The notes under the pieces were generated by a model, which saw only the letters and a list, made by a program, of their open reading frames with translations, did not search any database and was not told where the DNA came from. A DNA stretch of 64,000 nt, taken from NCBI GenBank assembly GCA_025677825.1, contig JAIXMO010000031.1, positions 300,341 to 364,340 of the forward strand. The letters are read 5' to 3'. Positions 22,534 to 34,639 of the stretch are shown in pieces (positions within the stretch are counted from its first letter, which is position 1; each line of letters begins with the position of its first letter). The position numbers and the translations under genes are program-made. The DNA comes from Helicostylum pulchrum. Its lineage: Eukaryota; Mucoromycota; Mucoromycetes; Mucorales; Mucoraceae.

Positions 22534-24297
22534 ATGTCATCATTACCGTACGAAATCTTGACACTCATATTTCACGATTTAGAAAAAAAAGATCTAGTGC
22601 AATGTCAACTCACCTGCAAACAATGGCATAAAGCCTCATTAATGCAGTTATATTCGGATCTATGTATAGATTCAAATGAAAAATCACTTGCTTATGTCCG
22701 CACTATATCAAATTTGCCAATATTAGGTAAATACCTCAACAGCATCGATTTTGGAAAGTCATTCGAGAGAGACGAAGAACTCGTATTTGACAGGCATAGT
22801 TTATTAAGTACAGTCATACAGTATTGTCCTAATGTCGCCAAAATAGAAAGTTACAAGTATGATATTCTAATTTGGACTCGAATTATGTATGCAGCAACGC
22901 AGGGCCAATTATCTCATTTAAACACCTTACCAAAACCTGATACTTTTCATTTGGAACCCTACATCTACACTGCATTACTGTTTAAAAAAACTTTAACCAG
23001 TTTATGGTTAAATGACGATGTTATTTGTTTCGGTCCCCAGTTAGCTAATTTAATGGCATACCAAATCTTATGTGATCAAATTGACCAATTTAAAAACTTA
23101 GAGCATCTCCGTTTTTCTTATCTTTCTGATAGACACTTGAGTTATTTCGATGGATTGATCGACAAGTGTCCCCATTTAAAGACACTTTCTTTTGATTTAA
23201 CAGTGGAGACAATAATACAGCCTAATAACAAACCCGAACTAGCAATCCATTCACGTCCAGATATACATACTCTTAGTTGTGATTGGAGAATAATTAACGC
23301 TGAAAGTCAGCTCGAATATGTTATGCGCAAATTTCCCAACCTTCGAAGTTTGGACATTGAGGATGAACAAGTGCCAATGACAAACGTAGATTTTACACCA
23401 AAATTTTCCCGCCAAACCGTAATCAAATTTGTACGGTATGCTTTGTCTATACCAGATTTTAAAATACATATAGATGTAAGCGAAGAAGACCTATTCAATA
23501 TTTCGAACGAATTTATAAACGCAAAAAATGGATGTAAAGATGTAAATATAGATTATTGTGATCGTGAACATCCTCCACATAATTGGTATAATTTAATGCT
23601 ATGGAGAATAGGAGGGTTGAAAATCGACTTCCCATTCGATACAGAGGGTGATGAACCGCCGCATATCAGGCTCTTCTCTAAGATCGGCGGATCTATCCGA
23701 TTACTTAAAGTATTCAACCCTGATAGGATTCCGGGTATAAATGGAAAAATCAGCACGACTATAGATTGGCTATTCGATATCCTTCATTTATGTCCTTTAA
23801 TGGAAGACATCACACTATATGGCCCAAAATCTTTTTCGCCAAGCTGTCACATATTGAAGTACCCTTCTGTAAAAAGACTGATTCTTAAATTCCTCCAATT
23901 TTCTAAATCGATCAGTTTTCTCAACCATCTATCTTTAAACCTTCCCGAGCTTCAACAGCTTGATTTGTCCTTTTGCACTTCTCTTGACGATGATATGGAT
24001 CCTATAATCATTAGTATGCCTCATACATCTATTGATTTGTTAATATGGAACGAAGAGGGATTCGGTATTATGCGTTCTAACGTTACAGGACTTTACGTCA
24101 AATTGAATACAGACACAGGTTTAAGTTATTACGAAGGTAACGGAAACATGTTAGCTCTAGTAGATCCAAGTCGTTATCTTTTATCTCCCAGGCATATTCG
24201 CCTTGAAATCAATTGTAAACACTTGAAGGCACTTAGAATAAGAAAAATAATCTCTCCCCAATCTGAATTTAACTTCGATTTTAGCAACTTTTTTTAA
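22534..24297 (+). CDS. F-box protein with LRR-like C-terminal region
   Basis: Single exon, 587 residues from the ATG at 22534, which matches the F-box start of its paralogues; an open upstream extension to 22423 runs through an A/T-rich leader and is unlikely to be translated. The F-box reads LPYEILTLIFHDLEKKDLVQ CQLTCKQWHKA in two blocks. Leucine-rich blocks follow (LEHLRFSYLSDRHL, LKTLSFDL, LRSLDIEDE, LQQLDLSFC), ending LEINCKHLKALRIRK. It is the only intact member of a subfamily whose two other local copies, before and after it, are dead. It is presumed to be an SCF adaptor. Confidence 0.85.
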   Translation: MSSLPYEILTLIFHDLEKKDLVQCQLTCKQWHKASLMQLYSDLCIDSNEKSLAYVRTISNLPILGKYLNSIDFGKSFERDEELVFDRHSLLSTVIQYCPNVAKIESYKYDILIWTRIMYAATQGQLSHLNTLPKPDTFHLEPYIYTALLFKKTLTSLWLNDDVICFGPQLANLMAYQILCDQIDQFKNLEHLRFSYLSDRHLSYFDGLIDKCPHLKTLSFDLTVETIIQPNNKPELAIHSRPDIHTLSCDWRIINAESQLEYVMRKFPNLRSLDIEDEQVPMTNVDFTPKFSRQTVIKFVRYALSIPDFKIHIDVSEEDLFNISNEFINAKNGCKDVNIDYCDREHPPHNWYNLMLWRIGGLKIDFPFDTEGDEPPHIRLFSKIGGSIRLLKVFNPDRIPGINGKISTTIDWLFDILHLCPLMEDITLYGPKSFSPSCHILKYPSVKRLILKFLQFSKSISFLNHLSLNLPELQQLDLSFCTSLDDDMDPIIISMPHTSIDLLIWNEEGFGIMRSNVTGLYVKLNTDTGLSYYEGNGNMLALVDPSRYLLSPRHIRLEINCKHLKALRIRKIISPQSEFNFDFSNFF

Positions 24298-24389
24298 ATA
24301 AAAAAATCCAATTAATTATCATCAGCAAAGCCATTTATCTGTTTCAAATTAGAAAGAAGGAGAGTATAGTTCTTTCTTTTTTTTTAGTT

Positions 24390-26015
24390 TTCCTTTTACC
24401 TTACGAAATCTTGACGCTTGAATTTAGTCATCTAGAAAAAGATACTCTACAATGTCAACTCACCAGCAAGTAATGGCATAAAGCCTCATTACCGCTCTTA
24501 TATTCGAACGTATACTTAGATTCAAATAAAATAGCATATGATTATGCTCGTACCATATCAAATTCGCCAGTATTAGGTAAATACCTCGACAGTATTTATT
24601 TTGGCGATGAGTACAGTTCACTGGATGAAATAATACAATATCACCAAAATAGAAAGTTGCGACCCAGATTTTCTATTCTAGATTCGAATCATGCCTGTAG
24701 CAGCGCAAGGTCAATTATCACGTTTAGAGACCCTACCAGAACCTGATAGTACAAGTTTAGAACCTTACACATGTAAAGCATTAATGTTTAAAAATTCTTT
24801 AACCAGTTTAAATTTATGCTGTGATTGTGATAGTGATTCTTTCCAACCTCAGTTAGCATTTAGGACATTATGTCACCAAATTGACCAATTTAAAAACCTA
24901 CAACATCTTGACGTTTCTTATCTTCCTGATAAATACTTCAGTTATTTCGATGGATTGATTAACAAGTGTCTCCACGTAAAGAGTCTTTATTTCGATTTAA
25001 CTATAGATGAAATACGTCAACCAGTGGAACTCAACCCATCAACCCGCTCTAGTTCAGATATTCAAACGCTTGAATGTAATTCGAGATTGATAAATACTGA
25101 AAGCCAGCTAGAATGTTTGATGCGAAAATTTCCCAACCTTGAAAGCTTTATAGTTAAGTATGGACCAAGGATACATGGAGACACTACACCAATTTTTTCC
25201 GGCCTCACTCTAATTAAATTTATATTCTATAATATGTCTATACCTAATTCCGAAATAAATATAGACGCGAAGGTGAAAGATTTAGGATATAATCTATGAA
25301 GGCAAGAAATGGATGTAAAAATGTAAGCATAGATTATCGTCATCAAGATGGACCTTCAGATATTTTGTGCAATTTATCGCTGGGTGTCTAAATATGGTTG
25401 CGTCTGCTATTCCCAATATATACACATGACGATGAACAACCACACACCGAGTTCTTCTCTGCGGCATGCCGATCACTTCGTTCTCTTATAGTGTTAGGCG
25501 ATACTATGATTCCACGTGTAAGTATTATTATAGACTGGTTGTTTGATATTCTTCGGCTATGCCTATTAATGGAAGAAATCAGAATATACTACGCACCATC
25601 TTTCTCGCCAAGTCACCATACCTTGATATACTCTTCTGTAAAGAAGCTAACGATTCGACTATCCTAAATTCATTAATATCCTCAATCATGTACCTTTAAT
25701 CTTCCGAATCTCCAGCAACGTTCTTTCACATTTTATTATAATAGTGACAATGATATATACTCTATAACTACTGATATGCCTCATACATCTCTCCATTTAC
25801 TAACATGGAAAGAGATAGCATATGAAAGTAGATTTTCTTAAAGGCGCAGAGCTGTATATTAAATTAAAAACAAACAGAGGGTCGGGTTTTTCCTGGGTAA
25901 CTATTAGACATATATATGTTGTTTCCAATAGATTCTAATTGCTACCTCTAATCTTCAAAACATGTTCGACCTGATATAAAATGTAAACACCTAAAGGAAT
26001 TTAGAATGAGAACTT
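24390..26015 (+). pseudogene. F-box/LRR-like pseudogene
   Basis: It is collinear with the gene at 22534-24297. The start reads ...TTACGAAATCTTGACGCTTGAATTT, with the F-box lacking an ATG and carrying a stop at AAGTAATGG (K-stop-W). A central open stretch of 202 codons (24691-25299) keeps AAQGQLSRLETLPEPDSTSL, LQHLDVSYLPDKYFSYFDGL and FPNLESFIV. A second stretch lies at 25398-25667, and the C-terminal TGTAAACACCTAAAGGAA block is near 25983. Several stops and frame shifts make it non-functional. Confidence 0.85.
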
Positions 26016-26108
26016 AATTTTCCAGAATATAATTTGGTTTTTTAACTATTTCTTTAAAGTAATAGAAAAAAAAAATAGTTTATTATTAAAGCATGGGAAA
26101 TGATCTAT

Positions 26109-27676
26109 CTAAGAACCAACAGCACCCTTTTCTCTAAGAGAGCCAACTTTCTCATCTGAATACCCCAACACATTTTTCAAGACTTCATCTGTATGAGCTC
26201 CCAAAAGAGGGGGTGCCAACCGAATACTTGTATGTGCCTCACTAAACTTAACGGGAGGACCCACCATTTTAATGATTCCAGCACGTTCATGTTCAACTTC
26301 GTGTACCAACCCTCTAGCAACCAACTGAGGATGTTGAAAGGTTTGTTCAATATTATTAATAGGAGCAAACGGGAACCCAGCTCCAGTTAGTTTCTCTAAC
26401 CAGTACTCAGAATCTTCTTGCTCCAATCTATCTTCTAATAAACGAATCAACTCTTTACGATTTTTGACACGATCCGAGTTCTTTTTATATTTGGCGTCTT
26501 GCAATAAATGGTCAAGACCCATACGAACACATAGTTTAGCAAATTGGCCATCGTTGCCGGCTCCAATCATAACAAAGGAATCCTTGGTGGGTAAGACTTG
26601 ATAAGGAACAATAGACGGGTGAGAGGTACCCATACGTTTCGCTTCTTGACCACCGATCAAGTAATTAGACGCAATATTGGCCAATGAAGCTACTTGAGAT
26701 TCAAGTAAAGAACAGTCAATATGTTGACCTTTACCTGTAGCTCCTCGTTGAATTAAAGCAGCCAAGATAGAGCTATGAGCATAGAGGCCCGTAGTAAGAT
26801 CTATTTTTTTTTTTGCGTATTTTAGACCACGTATTTATTTGATTTGATTTTTATATTACCTGTAATAGCAACGCCTACTTTAACAGGAGTACCCTCAGGT
26901 TCACCAGTAATATGCATTAACCCGGCTTCAGCCTAAAAAAAAAAAACTCAACACTCCTCTTCTCTTAATAAACAATTTTTTTCGTACTCACCTCAATAAT
27001 AACATCATATCCAGGTCTGTTCGAATAAGGTCCCGTCTGTCCATACCCCGTAATCGAGGCATAGATCAATTTAGGATTAATATTTTCCAATTGCTGAAAC
27101 CCTAAGCCCAACGCTTCCAATTTACCTGGTAAATAATTCTCCACCAAGACATCACATTCTTTTACCAAATCCATAATCAATTGTTTACCTCCTTCTGATT
27201 TCATATTAACCGTAACCGATTTCTTGTTACGATTGACACATAAAAAGTAAGCGGATTCACCAGGAGAAGTATCAGTAGCGTCTTTGTTGGAGGCAAAAGG
27301 TGGGCCCCAAGCTCGAGTATCGTCACCGCCAATAGGGTTTTCAATCTTGATGACTTCGGCTCTAATTGTTTTATGAGTTTTTTTTGTTGTTGTTGGAAAA
27401 ATTGGATATATCTTACCCCATATCACCGAGCATCATAGTACAATAAGGCCCGGCTATACTTCTTTTATATTAGTTTTATTTGTTTTCTTAGAAAAAATAG
27501 CGGGAGTATTGCTTACCGAGAACTCTTGTCAAATCTAAAACACGAATACCTTCTAAAGGAGCACGAGACACGACCGGTTCAACATAATCTCGAAGTTGAG
27601 TTCGACATGATTGAAATGAACGAACAAGGACCGGTCTATTGACAAAGAACCTACGACTAGATAAAATAAATGACAT
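26109..27676 (-). CDS. Class III CoA-transferase (CaiB/BaiF; SUGCT-like), mitochondrial
   Basis: Five exons on the minus strand (27676-27517, 27453-27417, 27361-26992, 26932-26860, 26800-26109) give 443 residues. Start MSFILSSRRFFVNRPVLVRS is a good mitochondrial presequence. The core begins PLEGIRVLDLTRVLAGPYC, continues GAEVIKIENPIGGDDTRAWG, with ENYLPGKLEALGLG and YASITGYGQTGPYSNRPGYD. The catalytic Asp of family III transferases is in AITDLTTGLYAHSSILAAL. The C-terminus has GAGFPFAPINNIEQ and PPLLGAHTDEVL. The closest known type is succinate-hydroxymethylglutarate CoA-transferase (C7orf10/SUGCT), which handles dicarboxylyl-CoA esters such as glutaryl-CoA. The acyl substrate here is inferred. 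A poly-A/T leader lies before the start. Confidence 0.88.
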
Positions 27677-27843
27677 TTTTTTATAATACAAAAAAAAAAG
27701 AAAGAAAAAAAAAAAAGAAAGGACACAAATAAAAAAGACGTATTTGTATACTTTTTCCCAAAGACGCATGAAACTTTTCCCGCTTAAAAATAACAGTGTA
27801 ACAATCTCAGGCCATCAATTTAGGAAATAGTCCTGAGAACATT

Positions 27844-29716
27844 TTAGTTTATTTCTGTCAATTCAATAATTACGATTTGTGATTCAGTAAGAATCATTAG
27901 CACGTTAGGTAACACTAACTGGGCTCCAATGACATCTACATTATGTCCCTGAGTCAAATCAATTAACGTTTGAGTTTCTAGTATACGTTTATCGTTATGG
28001 TGTAAATAAATATAAGCATTACGACTACTTTCAATAATCGACGTAAAACAAAAGTTGGGATCATGATGTACAAACCGAGCATCTCTTTTCGAAGCTTGCA
28101 CAAACGCAAACGCATCTAATGAAATTTGATGTTCTACTTTAATTGAAAGATCTTGTAATTCTGTAAAAGAAAATACAAGACCATCTACATCCATTTGCAG
28201 ACAAACTGAAGGTAAATGAGGCGAGTCGGTAAACGATTGACAAATCCAGCTAAAAGTACCTGACGAAAACTCGTCTACAACCGTACCATCTGTATCGTAC
28301 ACAGTAAATATAACTGGTTGACCAGCCTGATCAATTTCTTCATCCATATCCGTAGCAGCAGGGTGCTGTGCAGGCTTTGAAAACTCTGAACTTAGCGCCA
28401 TGGTGCCGTCTTTTGGTTTATTATTATTATCATCATCATTAGCAGTTAACTTTTCCAATTTATTCTTGATTTCCATTAAACTATCCTGCGATAGATTTTC
28501 CAAGACACCATCGTCATTATCAAACAATTGAGGCCAACGTGTATGTTGATCTACTTTAGTTAAAAACAACGTCAATAACCCACTTTCAAAAGTCCAAATA
28601 CATTCATCAGGGCGTACGGTACTCCATAATTTACGATACGGGTACGATACAATTGTTTCGTTTCCAACTTGAACAAGTAAACTAAGATGATCCGTAACAA
28701 ATTTACAATTGATTGCTGATTTATTTACAGTATCTGGTAATTGAAAAACGATAGTAATATCAGCACTATCCTGAGTCCACTTATAAGGATCCACAACTTC
28801 CATAGGAGTCTTTACCTCTGCTTGTTCTTGATCCTCCGAAAAAGTTTCCTTCACATACCTAGACTCACTTCCAAAAATACATCGGTTACCAGAAGGAGTA
28901 ATAGAGCAATACACCGGTACTTCATCGCCCTTTTTAATATGCAAAGTATGCAGCATTAGAAAAAACGATCCATCTTCCAACCGTTCAGTTTCAGTTGTCG
29001 GAACATTCATTTGTAACGTAGCGACATTAAACTCAGTTTTTTTCGACGCCGTGCGACTGCAAACAACCAACACGATTTTTTCCTTGATTTTACGAGCAGT
29101 CAATAACATACAAGGTACAGGTGAAATACCTTCAGTACCTATTCCTAAGTAACAAACAGAACCTAATGAAGTACCCAACATGATTCCATCTTTTTCTTCA
29201 ATACCGATTAATTCAATATCTCCTACACCGTTGGAAACAACTAAAAGTTCGGGACTGATTGCAATTGCCGTAGGGATTTGAGGTTCAATAGGAACTGTAT
29301 CTGCGGGCTCCGTGAATGAGGGTATGGGTAATGGTTGGATTAATTGGGTGATAAAGAAGAAGTTTGTTTGTTTTGTACTCTACATATACATATATAAATG
29401 AGTATTATGCAAAAAAAAAAAGGTATTTTCTCCCTCTTACCTTGTTGAAAACAATCATATGCAAGTTATACTGTTTATCAATACAAAAACAAGTACCTCT
29501 ATTATCATCAAGGGGAAACCCATAAATTAAATGAGAGTGACGAATACGAGCTTGAAGATCGCGAAACCCTAATCTATGATCGGTGGTTTTATCCTGCACA
29601 AAAATATTTCCTTCTGATAAACTTGTACGGTAGACGCTATCACCAAACGGTGATAACTTGTACCCTTCAAACTTCGCATTGATCTTTGTTAAATCTGGAA
29701 TTAAACGAGTGTTCAT
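27844..29716 (-). CDS. NudC-domain protein 1 (NUDCD1/CML66)-like
   Basis: Two exons (29716-29441, 29379-27844) give 603 residues, close to the family length (about 583 in animals). A beta-propeller-like N-terminal part is followed by a CS/p23 domain (about residues 295-385) with YKWTQDSADITIVFQLPD, LSLLVQVGNETI and the tail CIWTFESGLLTLFLTKVDQH TRWPQLF seen in NudC/NUDCD proteins, and then a C-terminal half with repeats of propeller-like strands. Family members act as Hsp90 co-chaperone-type factors. It is head to head with the RINT1-like gene, with about 100 bp between the two ATGs. Confidence 0.82.
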
Positions 29717-29817
29717 TTTACATGTATACTTCAAAAAAGAAAAAAAAGAAAAAAGAAATAAAAAACTTTATTCCGCTGGTTAAAGCAACGCGCCTTTTTA
29801 TTCTTTTTCCTCCAAGG

Positions 29818-31857
29818 ATGGCTAGTTTACAACAAGAATTAAGCATATTTTTAACCACAAATATCGCAACCGATCAAGACTTGAATTTAGACCAAGTCAA
29901 GAGTTTATTAGACTTACGAAAACAAGAGCAAGTTAAACTAGATGACAAAGTAAAATAATATACCCACTTTATCTATTTAAAACATATTTACTCATCTTGT
30001 AATTTTTAGCTTGATACTTTAACAACAGATACTCGGTCAATATTAAAGACATCGCTTGATCGAACCAGAACTCATCAAGACACTTTACAAACTCTAGAAA
30101 GCTCTTTAACCAGGACCACAAATGAAATGGACACATTTATTTCTGATTCCCAAGCTCCATTACTTGACAACTTAACAACACTGGAACAAAACTTGAGAAC
30201 TGTTGAAACTGCAAAAGGATATATCAAGGCACTTTTAGTTGCTTCTGAACTTGCGTAAGTAAATATATTCAGCTGATATATATATATATATATATATATA
30301 TTCTAACTTATATGGCAGGTCACAAGCTTTACAACTGGTACAAACTAAACCTGATCGAGCCATAATACCTTACATCCAGCTTATCAAACTTGAAAGATAT
30401 ATTGAACAACAAGGTCAATATCAAGAATTATCCGCTCATTTAAAAAACTGTCAAATGAGATTAAAACAAGAACTAAATGAAGTTTTAATAAAGAACTTTA
30501 AAGATAGTTTGGATGCATTGGCTTGGCCAACACCTGTGAAACCACCTTATGGACCTCAATTGAAGGCAAAACTGAAAGTATTCGAAAAAGCCTTCTGCAA
30601 TTTATTAATTTTACAACAATCGTAAGTGTATATTTATAATAAAAAACGATATTATGCAATATAATTTATAAATGAATACAGATCAGAATCAGATCCTTCC
30701 GAAGCCCCTGAAGACGCCATTCTTAGTCCTATCTCAATCATGCTGGAACCACTTTCCTTACGTTTCCGATTCCACTTCGAGACCTCAAAGCCCACCAACC
30801 GTGTTGATAAACCCGAATGGTACTTGACGCATGTTAAAAACACTATTACAACACATACGCCATTCCTTATGACCACCATACAACCCATCTTGGAAACTGT
30901 CAAACAATACTTGCCTCAAAAGACGTTTGTCAAAGATCAATTTATTCGGGGATTAGTACAAGACGTCTCACGTAAATTGCAAAAAACCATGCCTCAGTTG
31001 TTAAATCATCCTAGTTGGTTAAGTCATACTATTCATCAAGTATTAGAGTTCGACCAAAGTTTACAGGATGAGTTTGCGTATGATGGGTATATGGAGTTAT
31101 CCCAAAGTGTGTTGGGTAATTACAGTTGGTTTAATGCTTGGTTTAACGCCGAAAAATCATGTAAGTTTTTAGTTGTGTAAATTAAAATTATGTATAATTG
31201 ACGAGACATTTAAAAAACAATAGTTTCTCAATCGAGATACGATGAAATTATGTTGGACGGGCAAGCATTTGATATCTACGCAGAAGACGACATGGAAAAA
31301 TCCACACTTGAAACTCACCCAATCAAACGTACAAAATCTGCAGTTCGACTTATCAACCTATTAGAAAACATAACCAATGCGTACAAGCTAGTTCCCAACA
31401 TCAATCAACGTACTCAATTCTTAACCCAAATTCAATTAAATTTATTAAACCAGTACCAAAAGCGTTTAACAACTGCCATTGATTCATTTGAAGCACTTTG
31501 TCTTATTCGATCTGTACCAGTCCCAGGTGCACTTCCTGATTCCGTAACAGGTGTTATGACGGCAACTGAATCCGGAAACACCGTAGCTTCGTTGAACAGA
31601 CTATATAGATGGTGGACCAGTGCCCGATGTATGACGGATATATTGAAGGACTGGAATGAAGATGAGTTCTTTATTAATATGCAGTTTGAATTAAACGCAT
31701 CTGAAAAGGATGTTTCAAGCAATGGATTGTTTGCAAATGCTTGTCAATCTTTTGAACAATTAATTAAACGTATTGAAAAGATTATGGTTAAAGTGGCTAC
31801 GAAAGAATGGATTTCGGATACAAGAAAATATGCTAAAAAGTAAGATATATAAGATAT

Positions 31858-31930
<73 letters not shown>

Positions 31931-32532
31931 AAATATTATTATTATTTTAAAAATAGGGATACTTGGTGGCAAACATCTACTGAAGCATCTACAGAGATAT
32001 CGGACGAATTATACGAACCATTACAAGACTTAAGAGTGACATGGAATTACTTGCATAGTATACTACCTCAAGTAGACTTTTTAATCATTTACAGACAAAC
32101 CCTAAAAGAGATTGAAGATTGGTATTGGAAACATGTTCTCACTCAAAGTCAATTCTCTAGTTCAGGTGCACTACAATTAGAAACAGATGTTAAATTGGGA
32201 TTATGGAAAGTAGGACAACAATGGGTATTAAAACCTGAGAATTTAACCAAACAGTAAGTTGTGTGTAACTTTCTCTTTTTTACAAATATTAAGTAAATAT
32301 TTCTTTTAGATTAAAAGAAGCTATTCAACTATTGACATTACCATTTTCTTCTGAAGCACAAAAGGATACAGATATACCATCTTGTGATGTATTAATGAAA
32401 GCCTTGGCAGACCCAAAGCAATCCGAGTTTGTACAAAAGACATTGGATAAGTTAGGAATCGATGTATTAAACAATACTCAAATTCGAAACGTCTTAAGAA
32501 GAAGAAACGATATGTTGTATAGCTGGAATTAG
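29818..32532 (+). CDS. RINT1/Tip20-family vesicle tethering protein
   Basis: Seven exons (29818-29949, 30010-30254, 30319-30621, 30682-31160, 31224-31839, 31957-32253, 32310-32532) give 764 residues, matching the RINT-1/TIP-1 family (about 700-800). The N-terminus is coiled coil (LTTDTRSILKTSLDRTRTHQ, then helices). Mid-protein shows RFRFHFETSKPTNRVDKPEW and WYLTHVKNTI, and the C-terminal region has ILKDWNEDEFFINMQFEL and LRRRNDMLYSWN. In yeast Tip20 forms the Dsl1 tether with Dsl1 and Sec39 for Golgi-to-ER transport. The fifth intron holds a long GA microsatellite. The start ATG is preceded by an A/T-rich leader. Confidence 0.85.
31861..31928. repeat. (GA)34 microsatellite in a RINT1-like intron
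   Basis: A perfect 68-base run of GA lies in the intron between exons 5 and 6, from just after the donor to about 28 bases before the acceptor. Its length should be highly variable between strains. Confidence 0.95.
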
Positions 32533-32635
32533 CAAGGTTTTTTTCACGCTTCTTTTTCAATAAAACTAGTTTTTTTTCTCATTAACATCGTAATTCTGTA
32601 ACGAATACCCTTAACTGATATAACAAACGAAGCCT

Positions 32636-33580
32636 GTGGACCAAATATTCCACCCAAAGAGGACAAACTTTGGGGGTGTTTTCTACCTCGATAAACACGG
32701 CATTTATCAGAGTGCCATTGCAAAGACTGTCGAGTTAGGAAAGTCTACAGTACAAAGTATTGTTAGTAGGATAAATAGAACAGGAAGCCTATTACATAGA
32801 AAATCTGCAGGAGCCCCCAAAAAAGTTGACGAAAGAGTCAAAAGACAAATGGAACGTACTGTTAAGAAGGATCCATTTGCTACATACGATGATCTGAGAT
32901 TATATTTGAAAGAGGCAGGTATAATTGCCTGTAGAGCAACAGTTATTTCGACTTTGAAATAAATAGGATTCGGGTCTTATTTTGCAGCTCATAAGCCTCG
33001 TTTAACCGAAAGACAAAAGATACAAAGACTTCGTTGGGTTTTGTCACATGTAAACTGGACCAAAGATCAGTAGAAAATTGTTGTTTGGTCGGACGAGTCG
33101 CGTTTCTCTGTAACAGGTGCCGATGGAGGAGTCATAGTGATCAGGAAGATTGGCGAAAGGTAACAAGAGAATCATATTGTACCAATATTTAAGTGGGGCG
33201 GTGGGGTTATGATTTGGGGCGGAGGGTTTGGGCCTTTGACAGCTATTGACTGTACTGCGAATCAGGATGAAAATATCATCTTTGGTTCCGGAGATTAACG
33301 GAGGACGAAGACAGATGCTTTATCTTACAAGAAGACGGGGCTTCGTGCCATACTGGTGCGTATGCCGGATGGTGGAAGGAGACTCATCCAATCAGGGGAT
33401 TTGAACACTGGCCTGCCCAATCCCCTGATTTGAACCCGATTGGGCGTCTCTAGTGGGCTCTTGAACGTGTAATTCGTAGCGTGAACACGCCACCAAAAAA
33501 TATAAAGGCTATAATATAATATCAGTGAAAGAAAATGAGTTTTGAGCTGGTCTCAAGTAGCTGGAATTAAATAAAAGCCT
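32636..33580 (+). pseudogene. Broken Tc1/mariner transposase
   Basis: The N-terminal frame (32636-32962) has a helix-turn-helix region (KTVELGKSTVQSIVSRINRT G and PKKVDERVKRQM). It stops where the intact protein would continue; the same frame family resumes with KPRLTERQKIQRLRWVLSHV, an in-frame stop, then VVWSDESRFSV (first catalytic Asp), and later LQEDGASCHTGAYAGWWKE (second Asp) and WPAQSPDLNPIGRL. The third catalytic acidic residue, normally in NPIE, is Gly, and a stop follows it. Several more stops are present. It is an old insertion between two housekeeping genes. Terminal inverted repeats could not be defined. Confidence 0.85.
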
Positions 33581-33695
33581 TTTTAAACTTGTCATTTGCA
33601 TCATCCGCTTTTTTTTAAAAAAATAAAGCCGTGAGTTCAATTGTTCCTCTATTCTTCTCTTTATCCTTTTTTATAATTGAAAAAAAAATATACAC

Positions 33696-34560
33696 ATGGA
33701 AGAAGCATCGATCGCTCCTACGTTAAACAAGGAATACTTTAACAATGCCTACTGTGGTATGGATGACTGGGTTTATGAAATGAGAAGAGAAATTCAAGAA
33801 ATCGTTGTAAGTGCTTTTTTTTAAAAAAACATCTCATTTTCTAACAACAAAAGACACACAGCCTGGTGTATATTTAGGTCCCTTTTCTGCTTGTCGTCAA
33901 GTCAAATACTTGAAAGAAAAAGGGATTACACATATAACATGTTTTGTCGATCTAGATGAAGCTAAATTATTTCGTACCGAAACCATGGCCACCTATTTCA
34001 ACTATCAACAACTTATCGTCAGTGATTCCAATCTACAAAACTTAATTCAGTATTTTCCTAGTACTTCAGAATATATTCGTAATGTCTTAGCGAATAACGG
34101 AAAAGTAGTTGTTTGCTGTAACGGTGGTATGTCCAGAAGCCCTACGTTTGTTATTGCCTATGTCATGGAAACGTTTAATATTGATGCATCACAAGCTTAT
34201 CATTTCGTACAGTCTAAAAGACTTTGTATTAATCCTAACGATGGGTTTAAGAGTCAACTCAAGGTAAATATATATACATATATTTATCTTTACATATAAA
34301 GAGAAAATTAAAAAAAAAAAAGGTACTGATTGTAGTTGTAGGAATATGAACCGATATATAAAGCACGCCAAAGTAACACAGCCGCTGGCATGAACGAAGG
34401 TCACAGTGGACAACAAATAAACCGCAGACGACGTAGATCTGTACCCGATGACGATACTAACTCGAGCTCTCAATCTCAAGACTCTAAAAGACTATCCAGA
34501 CTTGAAGATCAAAACCCTCAACAAAACGTCAATGCAGGTTACATATCCATGTTGCTGTAA
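33696..34560 (+). CDS. STYX-like dual-specificity phosphatase with a cysteine in the active loop
   Basis: Three exons (33696-33806, 33862-34263, 34342-34560) give 243 residues. The fold is recognised by MRREIQEIVPGVYLGPFSAC, KEKGITHITCFVDL, the loop VVVCCNGGMSRSPTFVIAYV and RLCINPNDGFKSQLKEYEPI, all close to animal STYX. Animal STYX is a pseudophosphatase with HGNAGISRS in the loop; here the loop is CCNGGMSRS, so the C(x5)R catalytic motif is intact while the preceding His is replaced by Cys. The tail (SSSQSQDSKRLSRLEDQN) is low in conserved features. STYX family members bind phosphoproteins and F-box proteins. The enzyme may be active, but this is inference. Confidence 0.82.
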
Positions 34561-34639
34561 AAAGAAAAGAAAAAAACGAAAAAATAGCTTGTATTATTAG
34601 ATTATATCCCTCCCAAAAAATGAAATAAAAAATGTTAGT

